DNA of 64,000 nucleotides from an uncultured Draconibacterium sp. (GTDB lineage Bacteria > Bacteroidota > Bacteroidia > Bacteroidales > Prolixibacteraceae). The notes under the pieces are model-generated. The model did no database searches. It worked only from the letters and a program-made list of their open reading frames with translations, and was not told the origin of the DNA. The DNA is taken from NCBI RefSeq assembly GCF_963676815.1, contig NZ_OY781365.1, positions 1,894,501-1,958,500 of the forward strand. Reading direction: 5' to 3'. A program made the translations under genes and the position numbers. The stretch's first letter is position 1; each line of letters opens with the position of its first letter. Of the stretch, positions 43,688 to 54,034 are shown piece by piece.

Positions 43688-45526
43688 CTATTTGTTCAAC
43701 TCAACAATAATTGCTGATTTTGCAGGAACCGTTACTTCCGAGATATCAGAAATCGTGTTCCCCGAGATAATTTCCTTACCCGATTTATAATCATCGATCA
43801 CTTCACTGAAACGATCAGTATTTATGGTTTTTGCCTCGGTATTTTTATTCAGAATAACCATCACCGCTTCATCATCAGTGTAGCGGAAATAGGTGTAAGT
43901 TCCATTTTCGGGAACAAAGTGCATCAATTTCCCATCGTGAATTACATCATCACTTTTACGCCAGTTTTGGATTTTAGAAACGTACTGCTGCATGTCTTTT
44001 GCAGCATCGCTCATTCCTTCGCCGGTAAACGCATTTACTTTGTCGCCTTCCCAACCTCCGGGATAATCGGCACGAATATCGCCATGTTCGCTTCCATCGT
44101 GACGCATTAAAATTTCGGTACCGTAATAAATTTGCGGAATTCCGCGGGTAGTTAAAAAGAACGCAACTCCCATTTTCAGCAGATCAACATCTTCGCCAAC
44201 CTGCACATAAAAGCGCGACATATCGTGGTTATCTGGGAAAATTGTCAATTTGTAAGGATCTGGATATAAAAAGTCGTTAGACAATGCATAATAAAGCTGA
44301 ATCAATCCAAAGTCGAAACTTTCTTCGTTTCGCAATCCTTCAGCGGCTGCACTCTGCAATGGGAAATCCATCATACTCGGAGCGTAATTTTTATAGCCAT
44401 CCTGATTGTATTTTCCTTTTTGCCAGTACGAAACAATGGCCGGATTAGTAGTCCACTCTTCTCCAACCACATTAAAATTCGGATATTCTTCCAACAATTC
44501 TTTTGTCCAATCGCTCATCATATTTTTGTCGGGATAAGGCCATGTGTCCTGGCGAATTCCTTCCAGTCCAACATATTCAACCCACCAAATACTGTTTTGA
44601 ATGAGGTATTTTGCCAGAAATGGATTTTTCTGATTCATATCGGGCATTGATGGAACAAACCATCCATCAACCATAGCTTCTTTATCTGCTTCCGAAGCGT
44701 GTGGATCTTCGTTCACTGTACGGCGGTGACTGGTAATTTTCATATCAGGATAATTGTTGATCCAGTCGCTCATTGGCATATCATGCATCCACCAGTGTTC
44801 CGATCCACAGTGGTTAAAGATCAAGTCCATAATCAGCTTCATGCCGCGTTTATCAAGTTCTTCGTTCAACTCGCGGTACTCATCATTCGAACCATAACGT
44901 CTGTCAACTTGGTAAAAATCGGTACAGGCATATCCATGGTACGACGATTCGGGCATATCGTTTTCCAAAACGGGATTTAACCAAACGGCTGTAAATCCCA
45001 TGTCTTGCAGATAGTCTAATGAATTGATAATTCCGCGGATATCACCACCGTGGCGGCCGTAATTATAATCGCGATCAAGACCTTCTTTCATTCCTTCCAC
45101 CTCATCGTTGCTGGTGTCGCCATTTACAAAACGGTCGGGAGTAATCAGGTAAATTACATCTGATGAATTAAAACCTTCTCGTTTTGCTGATCCTTGTTCG
45201 CGATCCCACAATTCGTAATTGTAACTATCTACAACTTTATCACCTTGTTTAAATTGAATTTCAAACTCGCCGGCTTTCACATCTTTTGCCAGTTTCAGAT
45301 CGACAAACAGGTAATTCGGATTCTCCACTTTTGTCGTGGCCTCCAAAGCCACTCCGGGATAGTCAATTACTACATCGGTTTTTGAGATATCCTCGCCATA
45401 AATTAATAATTGCAAGTCAGCATTTTTCATTCCGGCCCACCAGTTTGGCGGCTCAACTCGCGCCACTTCCTGCCCCACAACATTCAATGTAAGCAGGATG
45501 ATAAACAAAGTGATTAGTTTCTTCAT
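43688..45526 (-). CDS. GH13 neopullulanase-like enzyme (SusA-like)
   Basis: A 612-residue secreted protein with signal peptide MKKLITLFIILLTLNVVGQ. An N-terminal immunoglobulin-like domain (ARVEPPNWWAGMKNADLQLL) is the usual mark of SusA-like cyclomaltodextrinase/neopullulanases. The barrel has LIMDLIFNHCG, LEGIRQDTWPY (nucleophile Asp327), VVGEEWTT (acid/base Glu357) and FPDNHDMSRF (Asp435). In the Bacteroides sus system the corresponding protein is periplasmic and splits maltooligosaccharides. It lies 21 bp after the GH65 gene and 92 bp before the second GH13; the latter gap has AT-rich repeated strings. Confidence 0.93.
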   Translation of the reverse strand: MKKLITLFIILLTLNVVGQEVARVEPPNWWAGMKNADLQLLIYGEDISKTDVVIDYPGVALEATTKVENPNYLFVDLKLAKDVKAGEFEIQFKQGDKVVDSYNYELWDREQGSAKREGFNSSDVIYLITPDRFVNGDTSNDEVEGMKEGLDRDYNYGRHGGDIRGIINSLDYLQDMGFTAVWLNPVLENDMPESSYHGYACTDFYQVDRRYGSNDEYRELNEELDKRGMKLIMDLIFNHCGSEHWWMHDMPMSDWINNYPDMKITSHRRTVNEDPHASEADKEAMVDGWFVPSMPDMNQKNPFLAKYLIQNSIWWVEYVGLEGIRQDTWPYPDKNMMSDWTKELLEEYPNFNVVGEEWTTNPAIVSYWQKGKYNQDGYKNYAPSMMDFPLQSAAAEGLRNEESFDFGLIQLYYALSNDFLYPDPYKLTIFPDNHDMSRFYVQVGEDVDLLKMGVAFFLTTRGIPQIYYGTEILMRHDGSEHGDIRADYPGGWEGDKVNAFTGEGMSDAAKDMQQYVSKIQNWRKSDDVIHDGKLMHFVPENGTYTYFRYTDDEAVMVILNKNTEAKTINTDRFSEVIDDYKSGKEIISGNTISDISEVTVPAKSAIIVELNK

Positions 45527-45547
45527 TATAGTTGGATTTTAGATTTA

Positions 45548-47857
45548 CTACTTTTTTATTTCAAGGGTTGAATTTCCGGCAATCTTATGTTCCGTTCCCC
45601 AAACTGTTGCGGCAACATCAACAGCTGAATGATTGATGATTAAGAACAACTCCCGCTGCTTTTTCACCTCCAGGTGGGCACCTCCAAAATCAATGCGGAA
45701 TCCGTAAGATTTCCACGATTCAGGCAGGAACGGATTAAAAGTGAGTTTGTTATTTACTACACGCATTCCACCAAATGCCATTACAAACGACATCCACGTT
45801 CCGCCCATACTTGTAATGTGCAAACCGTCTTCAGTGTCGTTATTGTAATCATCCAAATCGAGGCGCGAAGTGCGCAGATACATTTCGTAAGCTTTGTCCT
45901 GGTAACCGATTTTTGCTGCCAGTATTGAGTGAACACAAGGAGACAACGACGATTCGTGAACAGTCAAAGGCTCGTAAAAATCGAAATGTCGTTTGAGTTC
46001 TTCTGTGGTAAAGTTCTCCTGAAATAGGTACAAACTCTGCAAAGTATCGGCCTGTTTAATGTAAGGAGCCCGCAAAATACGGTCCCACGACCAGTTTTGG
46101 TTAATGGGTAAATCCTCTGCCGGAAGTTCTGCCACCGGAGTCAAATCCTTATCCAAAAAACCGTCCTGTTGCAGGTAAATATCGCGCTTCTCATCTCTCG
46201 CGAAATACATTTTATCAATGATATCCTTCCAGCGTGCAGTTTCGTTCAACTCGTTGAATTTCCATTTTTTCACCATTTCCTCGAACAGGAACGGGAATTC
46301 CTTTTTCAGGTAATCAATGGCTTCAAGCGTATATTTTAATGTCCACACTGCCAGGTAGCTGGTATGGAAATTATTGTTTACGTTATTTTCGTATTCGTTT
46401 GGCCCGGTAACGCCCAGCATTACATACTTTTCTTTGTCGGCCGACCAGTTTATGCGCTGGCTCCAAAAACGACTAATTCCCAGCAACACCTCAAAACCCA
46501 TCGGAGCAAGGTATTCTTTATCGCCGGTGTAATTTATATAGTCGTAAATAGCATAGGCAATGGCGCCGTTTCGGTGAACCTCTTCAAAGGTAATTTCCCA
46601 TTCGTTGTGGCATTCTTCGCCGTTAATGGTTACCATCGGGTACAGTGCTGCACCATTTTTAAAGCCTAGTTTTTCGGCATTCTCAATAGCTTTTTCCAGA
46701 TGTTTGCGACGGTAAACCAACAAGTTCCGCGAAACTTTTTGTGGCGCAGTGCTCAGGTAAAAAGGCAAACAATAAGCCTCAGTATCCCAGTACGTTACAC
46801 CACCATATTTTTCTCCGGTAAATCCTTTTGGCCCGATATTCAGCCGCTCATCTTCGCCCGAATAGGTTTGATTAAGCTGAAAGATATTAAAGCGAATTCC
46901 TTGCTGGGCAGCTACATCGCCTTCAATTTTTATATCGCTGGTTGACCATTTTTGCAGCCAGCGGTTTTTATGATTTTCGAACAGGGCATCGAAACCGGCT
47001 TCAACAGCTAAATCAACAGCTTCTTTTGCCTTTTCAGGAAGAGCTTCTTTGTCGTAGTCAAGGGAAGAAACAGTTGAAGAGATTTTCTCAACAACTATTT
47101 CATCACCTCGCTCTACCGAAACATATTGAGATGCCTCAACATACTTCTCCCTTTCCCCGTTCGTAATATCTGATTCTACTTTTTTTCCATTTTTTGTAAC
47201 CTGAAACCACATTCCGGAAGTTACCTGAAATCCGGTTTTTAAGGTTTCAACTGTGAGATAACCTTCCGGTCCTCCAACGGCGCGGGCAACTTCCACCCAG
47301 AATTTCTCGTCGTAGTTGGAGTCTTCATTTTCCACGTCACCATCGAGATAAGGCGTTACTTTTATCTCGCCATCGAAGTTGAGTGCTTTAACGGTGTATC
47401 GAATGGTACCAATTTCGGTGGCTGCAATACTTACAAAGCGGTGCGAACAAACCTCAACCTGGTTACCATTTTGCAACTCCGCAACAAAACAACGGGTTAG
47501 TAAACCGTGTTGCATGTCGAGCTCGCGTTTAAATGAATGTACTTTTGCTTTTGCCAGATCGAGTTCCTCATTGTTTACGGTAACTCCAATTCCAATCCAG
47601 TTGGTTGAATTAATGATTTTGGCAAAATACTCCGGATAGCCATTTTTCCACCATCCCACGCGGGTTTTGTCGGGATAATAAATACCGGCAACATATGTTC
47701 CGTTCAGCGTGTCGCCTGAATACTTTTCTTCGAAATTGGCACGCTGGCCCATTTTCCCGTTTCCGATACTAAAAATACTTTCGGAAATGCGGTTATGTTC
47801 CGGTATAAAACCCTCTTCAACTATTTTCCAGTCGTGATGAATGATATAATTCTTCAT
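45548..47857 (-). CDS. GH65 maltose phosphorylase
   Basis: A 769-residue cytoplasmic GH65 enzyme without signal peptide. GVTGPNEYENNVNNNFHTSY holds the catalytic acid Glu488, in nearly the same position as Glu487 of the Lactobacillus brevis maltose phosphorylase. YPMVTINGEECHNEWEITFE and EEVHRNGAIAYAIYDYINYT also match maltose phosphorylases. The family splits maltose with phosphate to beta-glucose 1-phosphate and glucose. Kojibiose or trehalose phosphorylase activity is possible but less likely in this starch locus. It follows the MFS transporter by 18 bp, so import and phosphorolysis are coupled. The beta-phosphoglucomutase needed next is not in the locus; the best candidate is at 9230-9997. 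Confidence 0.93.
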   Translation of the reverse strand: MKNYIIHHDWKIVEEGFIPEHNRISESIFSIGNGKMGQRANFEEKYSGDTLNGTYVAGIYYPDKTRVGWWKNGYPEYFAKIINSTNWIGIGVTVNNEELDLAKAKVHSFKRELDMQHGLLTRCFVAELQNGNQVEVCSHRFVSIAATEIGTIRYTVKALNFDGEIKVTPYLDGDVENEDSNYDEKFWVEVARAVGGPEGYLTVETLKTGFQVTSGMWFQVTKNGKKVESDITNGEREKYVEASQYVSVERGDEIVVEKISSTVSSLDYDKEALPEKAKEAVDLAVEAGFDALFENHKNRWLQKWSTSDIKIEGDVAAQQGIRFNIFQLNQTYSGEDERLNIGPKGFTGEKYGGVTYWDTEAYCLPFYLSTAPQKVSRNLLVYRRKHLEKAIENAEKLGFKNGAALYPMVTINGEECHNEWEITFEEVHRNGAIAYAIYDYINYTGDKEYLAPMGFEVLLGISRFWSQRINWSADKEKYVMLGVTGPNEYENNVNNNFHTSYLAVWTLKYTLEAIDYLKKEFPFLFEEMVKKWKFNELNETARWKDIIDKMYFARDEKRDIYLQQDGFLDKDLTPVAELPAEDLPINQNWSWDRILRAPYIKQADTLQSLYLFQENFTTEELKRHFDFYEPLTVHESSLSPCVHSILAAKIGYQDKAYEMYLRTSRLDLDDYNNDTEDGLHITSMGGTWMSFVMAFGGMRVVNNKLTFNPFLPESWKSYGFRIDFGGAHLEVKKQRELFLIINHSAVDVAATVWGTEHKIAGNSTLEIKK

Positions 47858-47875
47858 CTCAGTGTTTTTAATTTT

Positions 47876-49387
47876 TTAATTTTCTGTTGCAACGTCTTTA
47901 ACAAACAGTACCAGCACGGCTGCTATTACCATTGATACTCCTCCAAAAACGAGTGCTAAAATCGACTCTCCTCCAAACAAATCTTTTACCATGAAACCCA
48001 AAATGGTTGCCGCCAGAATTTGCGGTATTACAATAAAGAAGTTGAAAATCCCCATGTAAATTCCCATTTTGTTCGATGGCAACGATCCGGTTAAAATGGC
48101 GTAAGGCATTGAAAGAATACTTGCCCAGGCGATACCAATTCCAATCATTGGTACAATTAGCCAGTTTGGATCGTGAAACAGGTAGATGGAGGCCAGGCCA
48201 ACACCACCAATTATTAAACTAATAAAGTGCGTAATTTTTCGGTTGGTATACTTTGCTATAACAGGCAAAGCAAATGCCATAAGCGCAGCAACCCCGTTGT
48301 AAACGCCAAAAAGAATGGTTACCCAATCGGCACCGTCGTTATATAACTGCGATTGCGGATCGGTAGTACCGTAAATATGGCTGGTAATTCCTGATACGGA
48401 ATAAATCCACAAAGAAAACAGACCAACCCAGGTGAAAAACTGTACCAAAGCCAGTTGCTTCATAGTAACCGGCATGCGTAATAAATCGCTGAAAATTTCT
48501 ACCAACGCATTCTTGTCCTTCTTTTGCGATTTTAGCAAGGCTGCCATCATCATCAGTAAAAAGAACAGAAAAAGAATACCTCCAAGAATGTACAGCTCCT
48601 TTTCCAGCTTCATCAGTTTTGTAACCACTACTATCAGCAAACCGAGCATTCCGAGTATTCCCCCAACTTTGGCAAACCGGCTACTCACCACTTCCTCTTC
48701 GTTTATTACCTCTTCTTTATTGGTTGTCTGTCTTTCACTTTCTTCAAAATCCTTTAAATCTTCAGGCGGATATTCTTTCGTAGTAAATATCGTCCAGAGA
48801 ATAGCCAGAAAGAAAACAATAGCCCCAATGTAGAACGACCAGCGCACCGATGGTGGAATAACTCCTTCGGGGGCGGTATTGGCAATGTTTAGCCAATTGG
48901 TCATTGCATATGGAAGTACAGACCCCACAACGGCACCGGTACCAATAAAAAAGCTTTGCATGGCAAAACCCCTGGTGCGTTGTTCGTTGGGCAACATATC
49001 GCCAACAAACGCGCGAAAAGGTTCCATCGAAATATTTATCGAGGCATCCATAATCCATAGCGTTCCGGCAGCTACCCACAAAGCGGGCGAATTTGGCATT
49101 AAAAAGAGGGCAAGCGAAGCGAAAATTGCCCCAAACAAAAAATACGGTCTTCTTCGTCCGAGTCGGTTCCAGGTTTTATCGCTCATGTGCCCAATTATGG
49201 GTTGAACTATTAAACCGGTAACCGGTGCAGCAATCCACAAAATGGGAATGTCTTCAACATTGGCCCCAAGTGTTTCGAAAATACGACTTACATTGGCATT
49301 CTGCAGGGCAAATCCAAACTGGATACCCAGAAAACCAAAACTCATATTCCAGATTTGCCAAAAACTCAGCGTTGGTTTTTTGCGCAT
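47876..49387 (-). CDS. MFS sugar transporter (GPH/SLC45-like), likely maltose importer
   Basis: A 503-residue membrane protein with 12 predicted spans. The loop 2-3 motif is NRLGRRRPYFLFGAIFA, as in sucrose/maltose MFS proteins. The first helix region has GFLGIQFGFALQNANVSRIF. The central cytoplasmic loop (about 200-260) is long and charged (EESERQTTNKEEVINEEEVV). It is first gene of the minus operon that continues into maltose phosphorylase, so maltose or maltooligosaccharide:H+ symport is inferred. The CAAACGTTTG palindrome 195 bp upstream is a likely LacI operator. Confidence 0.9.
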   Translation of the reverse strand: MRKKPTLSFWQIWNMSFGFLGIQFGFALQNANVSRIFETLGANVEDIPILWIAAPVTGLIVQPIIGHMSDKTWNRLGRRRPYFLFGAIFASLALFLMPNSPALWVAAGTLWIMDASINISMEPFRAFVGDMLPNEQRTRGFAMQSFFIGTGAVVGSVLPYAMTNWLNIANTAPEGVIPPSVRWSFYIGAIVFFLAILWTIFTTKEYPPEDLKDFEESERQTTNKEEVINEEEVVSSRFAKVGGILGMLGLLIVVVTKLMKLEKELYILGGILFLFFLLMMMAALLKSQKKDKNALVEIFSDLLRMPVTMKQLALVQFFTWVGLFSLWIYSVSGITSHIYGTTDPQSQLYNDGADWVTILFGVYNGVAALMAFALPVIAKYTNRKITHFISLIIGGVGLASIYLFHDPNWLIVPMIGIGIAWASILSMPYAILTGSLPSNKMGIYMGIFNFFIVIPQILAATILGFMVKDLFGGESILALVFGGVSMVIAAVLVLFVKDVATEN

Positions 49388-49581
49388 AATAGTAGTTTTA
49401 ATTTATAGCTTAGCTGTACGTAATAAAGATACCACAGCAAAAGAACTTTTGCTGCTAAACACGAAGTATGCTCAAATTGAAAATTGCCTGCACAAATATA
49501 CGTTACAAATCAGGTAAAATGCAAACAGCTCATTTCGTGAACACCTGAAAACAAGGGCATTTTAGTTAAAAATGATCATTT

Positions 49582-49591
49582 CAAACGTTTG
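49582..49591. promoter_or_regulatory. LacI-type operator upstream of the MFS-GH65-GH13 operon
   Basis: CAAACGTTTG is a perfect palindrome with the central CG typical of LacI-family sites; GCGG continues it on one side, matching the second site at 50857-50874. The 11-mer TTTTATAACAT lies nearby at 49609-49619 and recurs beside the other site. The region 49388-49681 holds no gene. Confidence 0.65.
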
Positions 49592-49681
49592 CGGAAAGTG
49601 AAAATATATTTTATAACATGTTTTTGTGAAATGACCGAAATCGATCAATAATTGCAAAATTGAGGAAAATTTTATGGTATA

Positions 49682-50698
49682 TTATATAATTGATGATCCG
49701 CGAACAATTAGATTGGCATTCAGCACTTTTGTTTCAGCCGGATATTCATCGTCTTCCGAAGTAATACGTTTCAGCAGCATTTGCGTTGCTATAGTTCCCA
49801 TTTCGTAGCCATGCTGATCGACAGAAGTAAGTGTTGGATCAGTAATTCCCGAAAACCGACCATCAGAAAAGCCAACAATAGCAATCTCGTCGGGTATTTT
49901 ATAGCCTTTTTTCTTAATGGTTTGCATAGCACCAATGGCTGTCAAATCATTGGTAGCAAAAACACCATCAAATTTTTTCTTCTGATTGATAAGTTTCATA
50001 ATGGCCATTCGGGCTTTCTCAAACGAATCAGCCTCAAGAATAAGATCCTCATCTTCAGGAATTCCGGCTTCGTTTAAAGCTTTCAAATATCCATCTTTTC
50101 GGCGCTGACCGATCAACAGTGCCATTGGGCCTCCAAGGTGTGCGATTTTAGTTCGGCCGCTATCAATTAAATGACGGGTTGCTTTGTAGGCAGCATCAAA
50201 ATCATCAATAATAACCTGGTCAGCTGTTATGCCCGGAGCAACACGGTCGTAAAACACCATGGGCACTTCGTTATGGTGGAAATTAAATAAATGCTTGTAA
50301 TCGGTGGTTTCTTTCGAAATCGACACCAAAACACCATCAACGCGGCTCGAAAGTAAGGTTTTTGCATTGGCTACTTCACGTTCGTAACGCTCGTTGCTCT
50401 GGCAGATAATTACGTTAAAGCCTGCATCGTATGCCACATCTTCAATTCCACTAATCACCGAAGAGAAAAAGTAATGTACAATTTCGGGAATGATAACACC
50501 AATAGTGTTGCTGCGCCGTTGTTTTAAGCTAAGTGCAACGGCGTTGGGCTGGTAATTTAATTTTTGAGCCAGTTCCTGAACAGCGCGTTTTGTTTCTTTG
50601 CTAATGTCAGGATGGTCTTTTAAAGCACGCGATACCGTAGATGCTGAAATATTTAATTCACGAGCTAAGTCTTTTATGGTAACCAGTCCACTTTTCAT
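49682..50698 (-). CDS. LacI family transcriptional regulator of the starch/maltose locus
   Basis: A 338-residue regulator. The N-terminal helix-turn-helix is VTIKDLARELNISASTVSRA with hinge YQPNAVALSLKQRRSNTIGV. A periplasmic-binding-protein-like sensor covers residues 60-335 (DGVFATNDLTAIGAM, IVGFSDGRFSG, LTSVDQHGYEMG). It sits between the two arms of the locus, and palindromes with the CAAACGTTTG core lie upstream of both, so it probably controls both in response to maltose or a derivative. Repression or activation cannot be told from sequence. TACATTTG at 50766-50759 (minus) is a possible -7 element. Confidence 0.93.
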   Translation of the reverse strand: MKSGLVTIKDLARELNISASTVSRALKDHPDISKETKRAVQELAQKLNYQPNAVALSLKQRRSNTIGVIIPEIVHYFFSSVISGIEDVAYDAGFNVIICQSNERYEREVANAKTLLSSRVDGVLVSISKETTDYKHLFNFHHNEVPMVFYDRVAPGITADQVIIDDFDAAYKATRHLIDSGRTKIAHLGGPMALLIGQRRKDGYLKALNEAGIPEDEDLILEADSFEKARMAIMKLINQKKKFDGVFATNDLTAIGAMQTIKKKGYKIPDEIAIVGFSDGRFSGITDPTLTSVDQHGYEMGTIATQMLLKRITSEDDEYPAETKVLNANLIVRGSSII

Positions 50699-50856
50699 CT
50701 TCCTCCAATTCCCCCTGTATTGATTAATGTCTATAAAATGCTTGCTTTAGGCTTTACACAAATGTAGCAAATTACCCCAAATCTTTGTATAAATTCTGTT
50801 TGTTAAATGGAGCCACCAGTAACCACCTGTTTTATAACATATTGGGCGCAAACGAC

Positions 50857-50874
50857 ACCGCAAACGTTTGCGGT
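50857..50874. promoter_or_regulatory. LacI-type operator upstream of susC
   Basis: ACCGCAAACGTTTGCGGT is an 18-bp perfect palindrome in the 347-bp divergent region between the LacI gene and susC. A half site GCAAACG (50848-50854) precedes it, and TTTTATAACAT lies at 50830-50840. The same core occurs before the MFS operon. Confidence 0.75.
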
Positions 50875-51045
50875 ATCCACAGTGTTAAAAAACGTAATTT
50901 TTTCTTAACATTTATTATACATTCGCTGTTGAATTTTAGCATTTGTTGAACACGAAGTCTCTGTAACCAATTGATTTATTGCCTACTAAAATGAGTTAAA
51001 AGAGAATTTAACAAACAAAAAATTCATAAACTAATAACATGTAAA

Positions 51046-54015
51046 ATGAGGATTATTCGTAAAAACCTTAAAGTAGTCTTGTTTTTGTTTGCTATGCTAA
51101 GTATTACGCTTGGTTATGCGCAGGTAAAAACAGTTACAGGTAATGTTAGCGATGCCGGAAGTGGCGAGCCTTTACCTGGTGTTACCATTGTAGTTAAAGG
51201 AACTACACAAGGAACAATTACCGATTTTGACGGAAATTACAGCATTGATGTTGAGCAAGGACAAACCATTGTTCTTTCTTACATTGGCTATAATCCGCAA
51301 GAGATTGTAATATCTGCTTCAAATCAGGTAAATGTTCAGTTGGAACAATCAATGGAAAACCTTGACGAGGTTGTTGTAATTGGTTACGGTCAGGTTAAAA
51401 AAGAAGACGCCACCGGATCAGTAGCAGCAGTTAGTTCTGACGATTTTAACCAGGGTGCCATTACCTCTCCACAAGAGCTGGTTACCGGTAAAATTGCCGG
51501 TGTACAAATTACCAATAGTGGTGGTGCTCCCGGAGAAGGATCAACAATTCGTATCCGCGGAGGTTCTTCGCTTTCAGCAAGTAACGACCCATTAATTGTA
51601 ATCGACGGTGTACCTATTTCAAGCGAAGGCGTTTCAGGAATGAGAAACCCGCTGAATATGATTCACCCAAGTGATATTGAAACCATGACCGTACTTAAAG
51701 ATGCTTCGGCAACTGCCATTTACGGTTCGCGTGCATCAAACGGTGTTATACTTATTACAACTAAAAAAGGTCGTAAAGGTGCTGGTCTGAAACTTAGCTA
51801 CAACGGCTTTAGCTCATACAGCACACCATCCGGAAAAGTTGATTTTCTGTCGACCGATGATTTCAGACAAACAATTATTGACCAAAACGGTGCGGATTCA
51901 AATGCAGCAAGTTTGCTTGGCTCATCAGATACCGACTGGCAAGATGTTGTTTTTGATCCGGCAGTAAGCCACGACCATAACTTTAGTGTAACGGGTAATA
52001 TTAAAGATATTCCATTCCGTGCGTCAATTGGTTATTCTGACCAAAATGGTATTTTAAAGAAATCGAGCATGGAACGCTGGACCGGAACTGTTGGTTTTAA
52101 TCCAAGCCTTTTTGATGATCATTTAAAAATGAATCTGAACTTTAAAGGGATGAAGATTAACAACAATTTCTCAAATCAAGGCGCTATTGGAACAGCAGTT
52201 AGTTTCGACCCTACACAACCTGTGTATGTGGGAAGCGACAGATACGGTGGTTTCTACACCTGGTTGCAGCCTAACGGAAATCCGAATACGCTGGCACCAA
52301 CCAACCCGCTTGCAATGATTATGATGCACGAAGATACTTCGGATGCAACACGTGCGATTGCCAATGCTCAGTTCGATTATAACTTCCATTTCTTGCCCGA
52401 CTTAAAAGCTACGCTTAACCTGGGTTATGAATACACCGACTCGGAAGGAACAACCATTGACGACGACGATGCACCGTGGACAATTGGTAACGGCGGTGGT
52501 TACTACGGCGAATACACACAGGAAAAGAAGAACAAACTGCTCGACTTTTACCTGACCTACGATAAAGAGCTTGCATCAATTGAAAGCAACATTAGCGTAA
52601 TGGGTGGTTACTCGTGGCAACATTTCTGGAGCGAAAACTACAATTTTGCCAGAAGTGGAATTACCAACGAAATTATCAATCCTGAAAACTGGGATCCAAC
52701 AGAATATTACCTGGTTTCGTTCTTTGGTCGTTTAAATTATTCATTTAAAAACCGCTATCTGCTTACATTAACTGTTCGTCAGGACGGAACATCGCGTTTC
52801 TCGCCTGATACACGTTGGGGACTTTTCCCATCGGCAGCTTTTGCATGGCGAATTAAAGAAGAAGAATTCCTGAAAAACAATACTGTTGTTTCTGATTTAA
52901 AACTGCGTTTAGGTTATGGTATTACCGGCCAGCAAAACATTGGTAGTGGCGATTATCCTTATTTGGCTCGATATACATACAGCCAGGAAAATGCACGGTA
53001 CCAGTTTGGCGATACCTACTACACAACAATTCGTCCTGAAGGTTACGACTCGGAAATTAAGTGGGAAGAAACCACCACCTACAATATTGGTTTAGACTAT
53101 GGTTTTATGGACGACCGCATTACAGGTACCGTAGATGTTTACAAGCGCGTTACCGACGACTTGCTGAACTTTATTCCTGTTCCGGCAGGTACCAACCTAA
53201 CCAATATGTTGCTAACCAACGTGGGCGACCTTGAAAACCGTGGTATTGAGTTCTCTATTTTAGGACGTATTATTTCGAAACAAGACCTTTCGTGGGAAGT
53301 TGGTTTTAACGCCACTTACAACGAAAACGAAATTACCAAACTTACTGCAACTCAAATGTCGTTAGAAGATTATCCGGGGGTAGAAACAGGAGGTATTTCG
53401 GGTGCTGTTGGTAACAACATTCAAATTCACTCGGTAGGTTATCCGGCCAATTCGTTCTATGTATACGAGCAGGTATACGACGAAGCAGGAAAACCAATAC
53501 AAGGACTTTATGTTGACAGAAACGAAGACGGACAAATTACCAGCGAAGACAAGTACCGTTACGAAAAATCGGCACCAGACTGGTTCTTGGGTTTCAACTC
53601 GAAACTGTACTGGAAAAACTGGGACTTCGGTTTTGCAGGAAGAGTTAGCCTGGGTAACTACGTTTACAACAACGTTTGGTCGTCAAGCGGTTCGTTAAAC
53701 AACCTGTACTGGTCGTCGAACTACCTGCTGAATGTAAACCAAAATGCACTTACAACAGGATTCGAAAATCCTGAATATTTCTCTGATTACTATGTAAAAA
53801 ATGCGTCGTTCCTTCGTTTAGACAACATTTCATTGGGACACACATTTAAAAATCTGAATGCCGACAAAATGAGTCTTCGCCTGTATGGTACGGTTCAAAA
53901 CGTATTTGTTGTTTCAGATTATGAAGGTCTTGATCCAGAGGTTAGTAATGGAATTGACAACAACATTTATCCACGCCCACGCGTGTTTATGATGGGCTTA
54001 AGCATTGATTATTAA
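51046..54015 (+). CDS. susC: SusC/RagA family TonB-dependent outer-membrane receptor
   Basis: A 989-residue protein. A signal peptide ends at LGYAQ. A carboxypeptidase-regulatory-like domain covers about 27-105 (GSGEPLPGVTIVVKGTT, ITDFDGNYSIDV). The TonB-box region includes LDEVVVIGYG. A plug follows (GKIAGVQITNSGGAPGEGST, DPLIVIDGVPI, ATAIYGSRASNGVILI) and then a 22-strand barrel ending in YPRPRVFMMGLSIDY. It imports oligosaccharides together with SusD, driven by TonB. The gene order susC-susD-susE-amylase and the linked maltose phosphorylase point to starch-derived glucans. The LacI-type operator lies 172 bp before its ATG. Confidence 0.96.
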   Translation: MRIIRKNLKVVLFLFAMLSITLGYAQVKTVTGNVSDAGSGEPLPGVTIVVKGTTQGTITDFDGNYSIDVEQGQTIVLSYIGYNPQEIVISASNQVNVQLEQSMENLDEVVVIGYGQVKKEDATGSVAAVSSDDFNQGAITSPQELVTGKIAGVQITNSGGAPGEGSTIRIRGGSSLSASNDPLIVIDGVPISSEGVSGMRNPLNMIHPSDIETMTVLKDASATAIYGSRASNGVILITTKKGRKGAGLKLSYNGFSSYSTPSGKVDFLSTDDFRQTIIDQNGADSNAASLLGSSDTDWQDVVFDPAVSHDHNFSVTGNIKDIPFRASIGYSDQNGILKKSSMERWTGTVGFNPSLFDDHLKMNLNFKGMKINNNFSNQGAIGTAVSFDPTQPVYVGSDRYGGFYTWLQPNGNPNTLAPTNPLAMIMMHEDTSDATRAIANAQFDYNFHFLPDLKATLNLGYEYTDSEGTTIDDDDAPWTIGNGGGYYGEYTQEKKNKLLDFYLTYDKELASIESNISVMGGYSWQHFWSENYNFARSGITNEIINPENWDPTEYYLVSFFGRLNYSFKNRYLLTLTVRQDGTSRFSPDTRWGLFPSAAFAWRIKEEEFLKNNTVVSDLKLRLGYGITGQQNIGSGDYPYLARYTYSQENARYQFGDTYYTTIRPEGYDSEIKWEETTTYNIGLDYGFMDDRITGTVDVYKRVTDDLLNFIPVPAGTNLTNMLLTNVGDLENRGIEFSILGRIISKQDLSWEVGFNATYNENEITKLTATQMSLEDYPGVETGGISGAVGNNIQIHSVGYPANSFYVYEQVYDEAGKPIQGLYVDRNEDGQITSEDKYRYEKSAPDWFLGFNSKLYWKNWDFGFAGRVSLGNYVYNNVWSSSGSLNNLYWSSNYLLNVNQNALTTGFENPEYFSDYYVKNASFLRLDNISLGHTFKNLNADKMSLRLYGTVQNVFVVSDYEGLDPEVSNGIDNNIYPRPRVFMMGLSIDY

Positions 54016-54034
54016 TCTCTAAAAACTGATAACC

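Noticed and set aside
43600..43690. Regulatory element between the two GH13 genes
   Set aside because: The AT-rich strings (ATAACACGGATTTAAATG, AATCTGCGTTATCAG) resemble repeats scattered in many genomes; no promoter or operator pattern was found.
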